This document shows, piece by piece, positions 1 through 11,389 of a stretch of 64,000 nucleotides of DNA. The DNA is from Nemophila menziesii (Eukaryota; Streptophyta; Magnoliopsida; Boraginales; Hydrophyllaceae): the NCBI GenBank assembly GCA_029959085.1, contig JARWIR010000003.1:35885505-35949504 (forward strand), read 5' to 3'. The stretch's first letter is position 1, and every line of letters begins with the position of its first letter. The notes under the pieces were generated by a model. That model made no database searches and had not been told where the DNA came from. It saw only the letters and a program-made list of their open reading frames with translations. The position numbers were made by a program, and so were the translations under genes.

Positions 1-583
1 AAAATAATCCTAAAATATTGGCCAGTGACTATTCAACATGTATATATATATATATGTATTACAACCCTGATCACTGAACTGGAGACGGTAACCTTCTTAT
101 GGATTCAGTGACAACAATAAATCCTATGCAACTTAGTTACACCCTGATCAGTGGACATGAACCCACGTCAAACATACCCACCACTAAGGACCCACTTTAT
201 TTACACCCATTTGATCAGTGGGCATAAACCGACACTAAACATACCCACAACTAAACTGGGTACACAAGACATACACAACTAAATATTCAATGGTTCGCTA
301 ATCATATTCCCGTTACTAATTAAAATTAATCACTACGTTCACTAAAATCCTAAGAATAGAATAACATATTTGTATTACGTAATTAAACATGCAGTGTTAA
401 TTCAAACTCCAACAGAAAAATAAAATATAAAAAAATTCTTGAATATCAATTGATAATCGTTTCATGAATAATAGAATGCTTTCCTCGGTAACTTACTAAC
501 TGAAGAGAGAAAGTGAGACTAGAAATCTATTCCAATAACTAATGTATAAAGTGGAAAGAGAGAATGTCATTTGTTTTAGAATA
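1..583. other. Gene-free AT-rich stretch
   Basis: No coding signal was recognised. There are loosely repeated phrases around CCCTGATCAGTGG and ACATACCCAC between about 60 and 280, and a short TA run near 41-55. It may be decayed repeat DNA. Confidence 0.4.
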
Positions 584-588
584 TGTAG

Positions 589-1048
589 TGTCCGTTTGGG
601 ATTGCTTTTCAAATTAATCACTTAAAGTGATTTTGGGCCTGTTCGGGATTGCTTTTTAAAATAATCACTTAAAGTGATTTTAGATCCATAGCAATATTTT
701 AGACTCTAAAAATCACTTTTAAAAAAAGAACTGGATTAGTGATTATTAAAATAATCACTTATAGTGATTTTAGATGTCAAAATATTTTTTAATATTTTTT
801 ACAAATATTTTAATTTTAATCAAAAAGCGCTTTTAGCTCCAAAATAATCAATCCTAAACGGGCACTTTATATCCGTAGCAATATTTTAGACTCTCAAAAT
901 CACTTTTAGGAAACGCACTAGATTAGTGATTATTAAAATAATCACTTAAAGTGATTTTAGATGTCAAAATATTTTTAATATTTTTCAAATAATTTAATTT
1001 TAATCAAAAAGTACTTTTAACTTTAAAATAATCAATCCCAAACGGCTC
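589..1048. mobile_element. Nested pair of related MITEs
   Basis: The outer ends read TGTCCGTTTGGGATTG on the left and CAATCCCAAACGGCTC on the right, an imperfect inverted repeat. TGTAG lies on both sides (584-588 and 1049-1053) and may be a 5-bp target duplication. A second member with ends GGGCCTGTTCGGGATTG and CAATCCTAAACGGGCAC occupies about 635-865 and splits the outer one. The inner body (about 685-850) and the outer right half (about 867-1030) are homologous, sharing GCAATATTTTAGACTCT and AATCACTTAAAGTGATTT. I read this as one MITE inserted into another of the same family. The superfamily is not assigned. Confidence 0.65.
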
Positions 1049-1448
1049 TGTAGAAGATTTGTATGATGATGCGATGGGTATAAAGTAGACAAAGGATAGG
1101 AAAATATAGTATATTAAAGGAAAGGAGAGGAAAGGAAAGTATTTAGTCTTGTTTGAATTGAGTAGAAAAGAAAGGATAGTATTAGTAAATAATTCTTTGA
1201 AACTTTGTGTTTGAATTCTATAAGTAATTGAAAGGAAGAGATTATTTTATAACTAAATTTAATATATTATAAATAGAACGTAAGGATAATAAATATATTT
1301 TATCGTTAAAACGAATTCCTTCCTTCTAATGATTCCAAATTATAGGGATAAGATATAAAGAATTAAAAAATATTCTTATAATTTTTTAGTAACCTATCCC
1401 TTTGAAATTTTATTATTAAAAAAAACTCTCATATCCTTAATAATTTCT
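1049..1448. other. AT-rich spacer, possibly one arm of a MITE split by the Mutator-like element
   Basis: No gene is seen. The phrase GTCTTGTTTGAATTGAG followed by a purine-rich AGAAAAGAAAGG stretch (about 1146-1176) resembles the reverse complement of the sequence just beyond the Mutator-like element (about 3613-3653). The two may be the arms of one older MITE. ATAATTTCT at 1440-1448 is the left target duplication of the Mutator-like element. Confidence 0.35.
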
Positions 1449-1767
1449 GGGTGAATTACCCAAGGGGTCTTGGGGACCATCTTAGAGCCATATAGGAACC
1501 AAGTGGATTCTCTGTTCTACTTAGAGGCCTCAAAATTGACAAATACCTTTACTACCTTTATAGTGTATATAAGACAAAAAAAATAGATTCTTCTCTCTCC
1601 TCCATTACCATTACTCTCTCTCCTCCATTGCCATTAATCTCTCTCCTCCTTTATCAATTTTTCTCTCTCCTCTGTCATTAACTATTAATAATTCCAGCTC
1701 CGACCTCCGACCACCGACCACCGCCGACCACCACCGACCACCGCCGACCACCACCGACCACCGCCAG

Positions 1768-2036
1768 ATAAAGTACTAAGCATGAAAAAGTACTGAGCAT
1801 AAAGTACTGAGCATGGAAAAAGTACTGAGCATAAAGTACTGAGCGTGAAAAAAGTACTGAGCATTAGAAAAATTGCTGATTATTTGAATTTTTTTTAATC
1901 GATAAAAGTGCTGAGCATGCTCGTTTAATCAATAAAAGTGCTGAGCATTTCTCGTATAATATACTGAGCATGCTCGTTTAATCAATAAAAGTGCTGAGCA
2001 TGCTCGTTTAATCAGTAAACGTACTGAGTATTTAGA
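1768..2036. repeat. Degenerate direct repeats of GTACTGAGCAT
   Basis: About eleven spaced copies of the phrase (G)TACTGAGCAT or GTGCTGAGCAT occur here, several followed by GCTCG. Further single copies occur at about 2716 and 3028, still inside the Mutator-like element. Spacing is irregular (about 14-40 bp). They are confined to the element and may be subterminal transposase-binding repeats; that role is an inference. Confidence 0.6.
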
Positions 2037-2250
2037 CAAAATTTATTAAGTTTAATACAAAAATCTACTTTACATACAAAAATTAAATTATTACATTATA
2101 ATTTAAAAAAAATACACAACTAAAATCAACAAAAAAGCTATTTTGGTGTATGCTCAATTAAAAAAAGAATTACAGAACTAAATTCAACAAAAGCATTGAC
2201 TTCTCAGTTCTCACCTACCAAAACAATTACAAATTAACTTACAACATTAT

Positions 2251-2674
2251 CTATGGAGAGGATTCAGATTCCAATTTCTTTAACACAAAACTAATCACAT
2301 CCCAATTAAACCCACGATATTGAAGCCATCGAACAAGCCTTGTTTTGCGTTTCTCTTTTGACACATCGTGACTTTTTAGCCATTGTTTTGAAGCTTGGAT
2401 TATAAGATGATCCATTGAAACCTTTGACATACCATATCCCCCTTCATTATCTTCACTTTCACCATCTTGAAAAACCACTTTTAAGGCTTTCTGTGTATCA
2501 ACTTTGCTTACTCCCTTCTCAAATAAAGCCTGATCCAAAAATGGTACTCCAATAAATTGCAAAACAATGATAACTAAAACAAACTTAAATTTAAAAAGAA
2601 AATAATTAATCTTACTTGCTTGATTCGATTGGGACCCCAACATGAAGAAGAACATCTTGATCGAGAATCGTGAC
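2251..2674 (-). pseudogene. Captured 3' fragment of a plant RecX-family gene
   Basis: Two minus-strand exons can be read. Exon a, 2674-2616, encodes SRSRCSSSCWGPNRIKQ and ends at a GT donor. Exon b, 2529-2251, starts ALFEKGVSKVDTQKA and ends LKKLESESSP before a stop. Joined in frame they match the C-terminal part of plant RecX-domain proteins, including WGPxRIKQALFxKGVS and the WLQYRGFxWxV motif near the end. RecX proteins in bacteria regulate RecA filaments; the plant members are poorly characterised. The 5' part of the gene is missing and the intron is kept, so the fragment was copied from genomic DNA rather than mRNA. It lies wholly inside the Mutator-like element. Whether it is transcribed is unknown. 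Family assignment is from recalled conserved motifs. Confidence 0.75.
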
Positions 2675-3612
2675 CTACAAAAAAGATACTATATGATCAA
2701 CACCAATAAGATATCACTGAGCATGGACTATGATTTACCTATGGAACAGAAGTAAATTCGCAAAAGCATTCCTAAATGTTCCACCAAAAAATCAATTCGA
2801 ACTATGTAAAAAACACAAGAAAATACCAATACTTGAAAAGAGAATCTTGATGAAAATACAAGAAGAAGAAGTGGTATCTTCTTCAATGAGACGAATGTAA
2901 GACAAAATGGTAAAGCATCAGTACCACTGCGCTTGCTGAAGTGTCGTTTTGCCCGTGCTGAAGTGCCAATCATCCTGAATAACGACCATGTATCATCCCG
3001 ATTTGCCCGTTCTGAAGTGCCGATTTACTGAGCATAGATGTGAAATTCGCAGGTATTCAACTCCGGCCAGATCTGGTCAGATTTCGTGTTCGACTGGAGT
3101 TCCTGAGCAGCCATGAACAACGCTCAAGATCTGACCATCAAACCATTGAGCTAAGCGACGCGAACCACCAACTCCGCAATAACAATCATATTTTCTGATC
3201 TGCAACGCCGCTGCACCAATCATCTTCTCCGATCTGCCACGCTGCTGCACCACCGCAAGCCGCTCGGAGCTCGAAGAAACCACCTACGAACTAGAGCTGC
3301 TCTTCCACCTACGAATCAACTCGCCGGAGTCTACTCTTGGAATGAAGCCATGAAGAATGAACCGTGAGATGGGAAAAAGTACGGAGGAGAGGGATTGAAA
3401 TTTTAGGGGTTTTAGAATTAATATCTGAAAAGAAAAGAATTAGTATATATAAGGGGGAAAAAATAAAAGAGAGGTAAAATAGTAATTGAATTTTTTGGGT
3501 ATAGTGTTAATTTATGGTTAAGGCCTTTAGTTAGAAGAGTTAATCCAAGGGGTCTTGTTAGGTCCCGGGGTGGTATGGTCAAGACCCCTTGGGTAATTTT
3601 CTCATAATTTCT

Positions 3613-3893
3613 TCCCTTCTTTTCTAATCTCTGCATCCAAATAAAGTCTTGTTTTTATGGGTTTTCACCTATTCTAGCTAAACACTAACTAATAATCTTA
3701 TATATGGGCCTAGTAGAGTTTCACCCCTTTCTGAGGCCTTGAAAGTTACCCACTTATCATAGTTGGGCTCAGCAGACATTAAACTCCAATAGCCACCCTT
3801 TCACTAATTGTAACCATTACTGAAAATCAGTATTTAATTTTTAATATAACAATATTTTGACTTCACTGAGTTGCAAGAGTAGAGTAGCTGAAA
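3613..3893 (+). promoter_or_regulatory. Short promoter and 5' leader region of the JmjC gene
   Basis: Only 281 bp separate the right target duplication of the Mutator-like element from the JmjC start codon. The stretch is AT-rich and contains no open reading frame I would support. No clear TATA box stands out. Any regulatory DNA further upstream has been moved at least 2.2 kb away by the insertion. Confidence 0.4.
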
Positions 3894-6730
3894 ATGGTGG
3901 AGGAGTCTCTGCGCATTCGTCGTTTCGATGAAATTCCATCGCCTGAAGACTTCGCTTCTCAAATTGAATCCAAAAACGTCCCCGCGGTAATACTCCGTTT
4001 CAGAACCACAACTCGTATATTCTTATGTATGTATATTCATATTCACAATCTCTCTTCTTTTTTTGGAAACAGGTTTTTAGTGGTTGCATAACGAATTGGA
4101 AGGCATTTTCTAAGTGGAACCCTTCTAATGGAGGCCTTGATTATTTGCAGGTTTTCTTTCTCTAAATGTAGCGGATTAATTGTATTTTAATTTTCAAGGC
4201 GACACTCTGTGTCTAACTCAATTTGTGACGTTTATTAAAGCTTAAATTAGTTTAGTTAACTCCACTGAAAGCATAAGATATCATGTGCATTTGGTTCAAT
4301 TGCACCGTTGGTTTTATTTAATTAGAAATAACCAATTATGCCCCTGCGTTTCACAAAGTAACTAATATGGTCATTAGGTGATGAATTGTAGAATTATTTA
4401 CTTTCAGCTGTTTAATCAATTTGTACTTTTTTGCTAATGTTTTGTGTGAAATATTATATGATTGGAAACTAGGAAGAAGTAGGCTCATCAATTGTGGAGG
4501 CTATGCTATCAAGATCAGCACCAGTTTTTAATGGCGATATTAGAAGCCACGAGAGGGTAAATATTTCATCACATCACAAAATAAAATTGTCATTGTATAC
4601 TTATGTATTCATTTTTTTCTGTATATTAATAAGGTACCATTTCCATTTTCTACATTTATTGGGTACTGTAAAGATCTTTCACACCCAGAAAAACACGAGC
4701 AAGCGGGACCAGAAGTAGAACAAACAAATCTTACTTCAGATGAAGCTCCTCAACAAATATATCTAGCACAGGTAAGGTCGCTATTACAACCTATTTTGCC
4801 TCAGTATAGTTTGTGATCTGTAAATTAAGTAACGATTACTCATAATTAGGTACCAATTTTGAATACGGAAAATGAAGAAAAAGTTCAATTGGGATGTCTA
4901 AGAGAAGACATTCAAACGGTGTGCACATGACTTTTCTACATTCTCTCTACAAATGTTTTGATTTATGAACCAATTTATTTGACTTTTACAGCCTTCATTT
5001 TTGGAAACAAAAAGTGTAGCTTCTATAAATCTATGGATGAACAGTTCTCAATCTAGATCAAACACTCACTATGATCCTCACCATAATCTTTTATGCATAG
5101 TTTCTGGATCTAAACAAGGTATAATATTCTCTGACTATGGGGTATATATATGTGTATATATATATACTAATCATATTTTATTTTCTTGTTCTGTGACAAT
5201 TTTCAGTTGTTTTATGGCCACCATCTTCAACTCCCTTTTTGTATCCACTGCCTTTATATGGGGAGGCCTCAAATCACAGGTAAGTTATCATATCATCATT
5301 TTGTTAAATAATTTCACTTTTAATTTCTAATTATATAATTTTAATTTCCTATAAATCGTTTTTTGGCAGTGCTGTTCCTATAGAAAAGAGAGACATATCT
5401 GTATATCCTAGGGCAAAACACTTAGATGAGTATTCCCAAAAGCTTACTCTTCATACTGGCGATGCTCTTTTCATTCCTGAAGGCTGGTAATATTACTTTT
5501 TTACTTCACCATGAAACCAAATTTACTTGACCATTTAGTTGACCTTTTACTTGTAATTGCATATTAGGTTTCACCAAGTTGATAGTGAATGTTTAACTAT
5601 TGCTGTTAATTTTTGGTGGCGATCAAATATGATGTCTAACATGGTTGATGATCATATGGATGCTTATTACCTTCGTAGAATAGTTAGAAGGTCTGTAATT
5701 TTATTCCATTTTGCAAATTAGTCCCTTTCAGATTATAAGCTAATCAATTCTTATATCCTTTTTACATATTTGGTATTTGATTGAAAACTCCAGATTAACT
5801 GAGAAAGAAATGGTAAGTAGCTTTCTTATTTATATTCACTTTTTAAGAAGAGACATTTTAGATAAGGTTTAAATTAATGTTTGTAATGTAATCAGGGCAG
5901 AATAGAATGCTACATACTTCTTCTTTAGATGAAATAGCTAAGTCTGACCAGACCTATAAAGAAAATACAGGTGATTTTAATTTTTTTTTTCCAGATATTT
6001 ACATAGTTATATCATGCAAAGAGAAGATAATATTAGATGGATTTTCTTTTAATCAGATAATGTTGAACCCTTTGGTCTTCAGAAACTCATATCATTGGTC
6101 CATGAACATGTGGATCAAATTGGATCAATTAGTTCAAGTACAGGAATTGAAAATAAGAAAGTTATGAACTTAGAAGATGATTCAATTGCGTATACTCTTT
6201 GGACTTTTAAGCCTCTTACTCTCCAAAATATCCTCCTTTCTTTGGCAGTGAGTTTACTGGACTTTTTATATTATTTTTTTACAATTAAAAGTGAGTTTTT
6301 TACTAATATAGTATTTGCATTTTGTAGGAAAATTTCCCAAGAACTTTAGAAGCTTTAATCATGCACTCACTCTCACCTGTAGGAGCAGAAGTTCTTACTC
6401 GGAAACTCGAGGAGATGGATCAACTTATTACTGAAGAAGATAGGTTTAATATTGATTCTCTTTCAAATATATATTTATGTATGTATGTATTCAAGGCTTT
6501 TATTATTTAAAACTGTGTAGAAATCAATTCTACCAAACATTTTACGGAGTATTTGATGATCAATTTGCTGCAATGGATGCACTTTTGAATGGGAAAGAGT
6601 CATTTGCACGTCAGGTACTCATTATATAGTTAATTGAAATTAGAACAATATAAATCTAAGATTGTAGTTGTTTTTTCTACTGTGTCAGGCATACAAGAAT
6701 GTGATGGATCAATATTTGGGAATTGATTAG
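3894..6730 (+). CDS. JMJ31: JMJ31-like JmjC-domain 2-oxoglutarate/Fe(II) oxygenase, 15 exons, 477 aa
   Basis: Fifteen GT-AG exons join without a stop: 3894-3986, 4073-4150, 4473-4556, 4634-4771, 4850-4918, 4992-5118, 5207-5279, 5370-5486, 5568-5690, 5794-5812, 5901-5970, 6057-6247, 6328-6443, 6521-6614 and 6689-6730. The first ATG gives MVEESLRIRRFDEIPSPEDF. The protein resembles the small plant JmjC proteins of the JMJ31 type, with NVPAVFSGCITNWKAFSKW near the N terminus. The iron-binding set is present: H180 and D182 in NTHYDPHH, and H262 in EGWFHQVDS. Such enzymes hydroxylate or demethylate protein or RNA substrates; the substrate here is not known. For the 19-bp exon 10 and the exon 11 acceptor (GGGCAG, not the earlier ATCAG) I chose the only sites that keep the frame. 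All catalytic residues are kept, so I consider it functional. The symbol is by recalled similarity to the Arabidopsis gene. Confidence 0.88.
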
Positions 6731-7554
6731 TTAGATTAACATAACATCTATTTTGTTATGTATCGTTCATTAATCATTACATCTATCTCTGTAATCTTGA
6801 ACCATTATGTACTTTTTATGAGCTGAGCTATCTTGAATATGTAAATGCTTCTTATATTGTTTGTATAAAGAAGCTCTGCTTTGGTGGATATGTAGCTGGT
6901 TGCAAATTTGTATAATTATTATTTAATTACACATTACTTGGTTGCAAGTTTGTTTAGTTTTCCGATTCGAATCGAGCTCGTATTATAACTAGTCAGCCTG
7001 GCTATCGGTTGTCCAGAACCAGTGCGCCGGACCGGTAATGCCGGGGTAGCGGCTCGGTTCTTCAAAAAAAAAAAAAAATGGATGTGAAAAACCGGTCTGA
7101 TAAGAACCGGTGTTTTGAGCTGTTTTTTTTTTTTTAATGGTAACCAAACCGGTGAAGGACCGGACCGAGACCGAAACCGGTAAACCGGTCCCTGTTAAAG
7201 GTCGGACATTTGATTTCTAGGACCGATAGCGGAGGACCAAATTTAATTTATTTGAGCTTGTTTGTTTAACTTCTAGAACAAATTTTTTTCAAGCTGAATT
7301 CAAATTATTCAGTAACAGTTTGTAGTTTGTTTATTTAATTGTTGAAGCAGAAATTTTATGAATAATTTGTATTGAATGGAATATGCTTCAAGAAGTATGA
7401 AATGTGATATTAATAAATAAATAAATAAATTATATAAAAAAACAAACAATGTTCTAGTTATGTAGTTAAATTTCACCTTATTAATATATTTATAAAAAAT
7501 TAAAATATTAATCTATTATTTAAAATTTAATAACGACATTTTTTAATTAAAGCA
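6731..7554. other. 3' UTR and spacer with an ACCGGT-rich patch
   Basis: The first 150-200 bp are probably the JmjC 3' UTR. Between about 6980 and 7210 the phrases ACCGG and CCGGT recur many times around two A/T homopolymer runs. This looks like a small decayed transposon, but I could not define its ends. No gene is seen. Confidence 0.4.
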
Positions 7555-7850
7555 AGCTTGAGTGACTACTGATAGTCGCTTATAGTCTATAAGAGATTGT
7601 CGCTAAATATGTGGAAGTTTACGACCACTAGGTGGTCGCTAAACCATCACACATTACTTGTCACTAAATCAATTAACGGTGGTTGCCAAAAAGTCAAGTA
7701 TTTGGCGACAATATTTTGAATCTTTTGTCGCCAAATTGAGCCTTTACCGACTATTTTGTAGTGAAGATACATTAGCGACCTAGAATAGTCGCTAAGAACA
7801 AAAACGATTAATAGCGACTACTGAATGTGTCTTTAGGGATTACATTTTTT
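7555..7850. repeat. Degenerate CACTA-like subterminal repeat cluster
   Basis: Many copies of TAGTCGCT, GTCGCTAAA and AGCGACTA in both orientations occur here, as in the subterminal arrays of the CACTA elements further right. TTTTGTAGTG at about 7756-7765 could be a decayed CACTA end. No coding piece or clean boundary is visible, so this is likely an old non-autonomous remnant. Confidence 0.45.
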
Positions 7851-8430
7851 GTCGTTAAAGGTCACATATGGAGTCTTGTTTATTAGTGGGGTTTGAACCT
7901 AAAAAATTTATAATCAGGTGATTCAGGTGTTTAACTATTCTGCCAATAGTCTGAAAATTTAAAAAATTACAGGCTGAAATCGTCTCTGCCTGTATTGTGC
8001 ATTTGGTTGGACAGAATGTTAATAATTTTTCTAGGCAAAGTTCTGTACTGAGTAATCGTTTACATCTTTCTTTGGGATAGATGTGCAGATCCTTGATCTG
8101 TGTCCATACCAAAATACTTTTTTCCTCTTCTTCAGGATATCATATGGTCTACAGTTAGTTGCATTATGAGATGAAAGAGCATCACTATTTGTCAATTCAG
8201 TTTGTTTTGGTAACTAGAGGATTGTGGCCTTTTGTTTTATTGTGTTTTGTTTTATCTTCTTCCTACTTTCGGCATGAGACCACCTAGCTTGTTTGTTTGT
8301 TCAAAGGTCACATGTATTTGTTGAGTTTTTTGTTTCTTGCATAGTGTTTCCTATTAAGCATTTATCCCTTCTCAAATGCTTGTCTGTCCCTATATATCAC
8401 AATAAATAAGCATCTATATAATACTACTGG

Positions 8431-8530
8431 TATATGTGGAGTATTTGACGATCAATCTATCCACCAAAAAGAAAAAAAGAAGATGATATTTGCTGCCATG
8501 GGTGAGCTTTTGGATGGGAAAGAGTCGTTC
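8431..8530 (+). pseudogene. Ghost copy of JMJ31-like exon 14
   Basis: GGAGTATTTGACGATCAAT followed, after about 30 bp of A-rich insertion, by TTTGCTGCCATGGGTGAGC and TTGGATGGGAAAGAGTC matches exon 14 of the gene upstream (6542-6606). The implied peptide GVFDDQ plus FAAMGELLDGKESF parallels GVFDDQFAAMDALLNGKESF. No other exon is recognisable nearby. AT-rich sequence after it (about 8650-8770) faintly resembles the gene's 3' UTR, such as CTGTAATCT and ATGTAAATGC. I read it as the remains of a tandem duplication whose middle was lost. Confidence 0.7.
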
Positions 8531-10841
8531 ATTCTTAGATGAATCATTTGACTACAAACCTTGTGAACGGTATTGGTCTTTTGGTTCTCCAATATACAAA
8601 TTAATTTCATAGTGGGATCTTATATTTTTGATTTGGTATTTATCTAAACATGTTAATTTATCACTGTAATCTACAATATGAGTTCCATAGTGTAATATAT
8701 GAGTGCCTTCTGGTATTCCTTCTTCCTAAGATATCTTAAATGTATACATGTTGAATGTAAATGCCAATGCTTTAATTTGCTAGTTGACGTGTGAAGTTGC
8801 TCCAAATTTTTTTTGATCATTTTAGAGTGTGTAGATATTTGAATAAATTTGGGCGTGAACTTGAAAGATTTAATATATGGAATTACCAAAATCAACCAAC
8901 ACCGAACTTGATAGTTAATGGATTTATAATAGTTGAATAATTATTGTCCGCCCCCAATAACATCTTAAGATAATTTAGTTTTCTTTTTGCTGGTTGTCTG
9001 AATGACATTTTTAAGCATGCATTAGGGCAATGTTTATAGCCCACCCAACACGCCTTAATGTATCAAGTAACTTCTAAATGTTAAAAGTTGCATGTATTTT
9101 TTTTTTAGTCAATATTAAAAAGTTGCATGTAGATGTCACTTGATATATGAGTAATGATATATACCAATCACTTTTAAATCAGTCAGGCTATACTTTTTTG
9201 TTTAATGCTATTTTTTGTATGTTTTGGAGTCAAATTATTCGCTGGGATGGGAACATTAAGAGGAGATCGAGCTGATAATTAGCTGAGGAATCTTAAGGAA
9301 CAAAGTTTGACGAATCAATTCTAGCTACAGTTGATATAAAAGATTATCCCCAACTAATGAAAACCTAAGAATCCCTCAGCATACGGATTTGTAGTGGTAA
9401 TAATTAGCATTGAAAGATTAAAGAAAAGGTAAAAAGTTGTTGTTCTACAGAAATGATATTCTCTGATAAAATATTAAGTAACAAGTCTTTTGGGAATTTT
9501 AGGAATGGTAGAGAATAGAAGAGAACCTTTTATGTTTATGTCTGGTTGAAATATTCTTCTCTCTTTTGGGTGTAGGCAAATGGGATGTAATTGTACCTTA
9601 AGCCTGCTGCTGCTGCAACTTACACACATTTACTACTTACTTCTACTTTCTAAAAGTTTGAATGAATATTCTTCTCCTATAATTCACCATTCCTTTTCCT
9701 TTCATTTATTCCGAGGCCCTTTTGATTCTTATCTCTTCTTCTCTTTTATCTTTTTAGATGATCATGAATATACTTGAATTTAATTTATGCCGTCCCCACA
9801 AGGTATGTGATTCTTTGCTTTTTCCATGTGCACAGTAATGCATAATCATAATCGACGAAAAATATCAATTTATAAATTTATAACAATTAATAATTACATA
9901 GGTCAATTAGAAGCAATACGATATGTAGTAGTCAGTCAACACTTCACAGAAAAGGGTATAGTGGTGACCACCTAGAGGAGTTGCATGCATGTTAAGGTGC
10001 GCCAACCAAAGGTTTGAGCATGGGGACGGCGGACACAGAATTTAAGAAAGAGTCCCCTCGGCAAAGAAGGTCGATACAAAATTCTCTAATCCCCAAACTT
10101 TCAAAGTTTATTCATCTGAGCATCTTTATCAACTAACCGCTGACCTTCAATTTTTTCTCTTTATATTTGGGGTTTTCTTATCCTTTTCTCTCTTTAATTT
10201 GCCATCTTTTTTTCTTTAGGTATTGTACCACTAAAAAAAACGGACCACCACTCACAATCTTTCTTTCTTATGCACACATAAACATAAGAGCATCAACTTA
10301 GCTACCTTTATGCTCACGCTTATTACAGGTTTTACAGCTTATTTTAAAAAGGTTAAGTTACTTTGAATTTACTATACCCTTTTAATATACTTAGTATCTT
10401 GGGAATGATGGTTCAGCAAGGCAAATTTTCTTTTTTGAAATTTAAGATAAAGAGTTTTACCATGAGTCCATATTATTCTTATCACGCCGTGTTTCTTTTC
10501 TATTGTAATATATGATTTATTGAATGAGAACTTAATTGTTTCTAAAAGGTCGTCAGTGAGGTTTTTTAACCTCAGGCATTATTCCAAGTACGAAAAGAAA
10601 TATGACGATGACATTTGGAAAGCTTGGTAAATTTTAGGCGAGCTTTGTCATTCTAATTGGTTGCATATTTTGAACAATTTTTCATGGTATATACTATTTA
10701 AGAGATAGAACAACGTAAAGATAATTTGACTTGTGCTTTATGGATAGTTATGGTACAAGTGGTCTGATCTTTAAATTGTAACGGAATATTATAAAGAATC
10801 ATGTTTTTTAATCTTTAACCCAACGTTAATCCGAAATATTG
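8531..10841. other. Intergenic, no gene recognised
   Basis: Short open frames occur but have no recognisable domain, codon pattern or splice structure. The stretch is AT-rich with pyrimidine tracts. Nothing else is supported. Confidence 0.4.
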
Positions 10842-11151
10842 CACTACAAGAAATAGTATCTTTAGCGGCTAAAAATTTAACACTAAAAATCTTAATTTTG
10901 CCGCTAATTAATCGTTATATGTCGTCTCTATAAGTTCCTCGCTAAGGATACATTTAGTAGCAAATTATTTGTTTTTGCCTCTATTAACTTTATCTTTAGC
11001 GGCAAATATTGCCGCTAAAAATATAATTAGAGGCCATTTTGGTTTTTAAAAATATCATTAAAGGCCATTTTGGTTTTTAAAAATATCATTAGAGGCCAAT
11101 TTAGTTGTTGCCGCAATAGCTTCCCCGCTAATGCTACTATTTCTTGTAGTG
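10842..11151. mobile_element. Non-autonomous CACTA element, 310 bp
   Basis: It begins CACTACAAGAAATAGTA and ends with the exact reverse complement TACTATTTCTTGTAGTG; the similarity continues inward to TTAGCGG with few mismatches. The 3-bp direct repeat TTG flanks it (10839-10841 and 11152-11154), as expected for CACTA transposons. GCCGCTAAA-type repeats in both orientations fill the subterminal parts. A 31-bp direct repeat containing GGCCATTTTGGTTTTTAAA occurs twice near 11031-11095. It has no coding capacity and must be moved by a transposase supplied elsewhere. Confidence 0.92.
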
Positions 11152-11389
11152 TTGATCAAAATAAAGTTACCAATACCGATGACGATGCATCATACCAAAT
11201 AGTCCGGAAAAATAAAATTGAATTGGATATGTGCACAAAAGAGATGCTAATATAGTTATATATTCTGAACTAGTAAAAGGATGTTTGTTTATATTTAATG
11301 AGATCTTAATTTGATTTATTAATACACTGGATCAATCAGACTGTTTGTTTTTCCTAGCCAATTCAGATCTGAATGCCTCTTAATTGGTA

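Larger units (their letters stand above)
1449..3603. mobile_element. Mutator-like (Pack-MULE type) element carrying a host gene fragment
   Basis: Both ends share the inverted repeat AATTACCCAAGGGGTCTTG (left from 1454, right ending near 3598), each preceded by a few further bases beginning with G. The element is flanked by a perfect 9-bp direct repeat ATAATTTCT (1440-1448 and 3604-3612), the target-site size expected of Mutator-like elements. The 2,155-bp interior encodes no MURA transposase that I can recognise, but holds a RecX gene fragment with its introns, CCGACCACC triplet-type repeats (about 1699-1764) and TGAGCAT repeats. Carrying host gene pieces without a transposase is the definition of a Pack-MULE. 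The right end lies 290 bp before the start codon of the JmjC gene. Confidence 0.85.

Noticed and set aside
2728..3283. Additional genes in the Pack-MULE (frames at 2728-2973 and 3077-3283)
   Set aside because: No domain or family is recognised; they may be captured pieces but I cannot support that.
7756..8540. Functional second JMJ31-like gene
   Set aside because: Only one damaged exon is recognisable; there is no upstream coding sequence.
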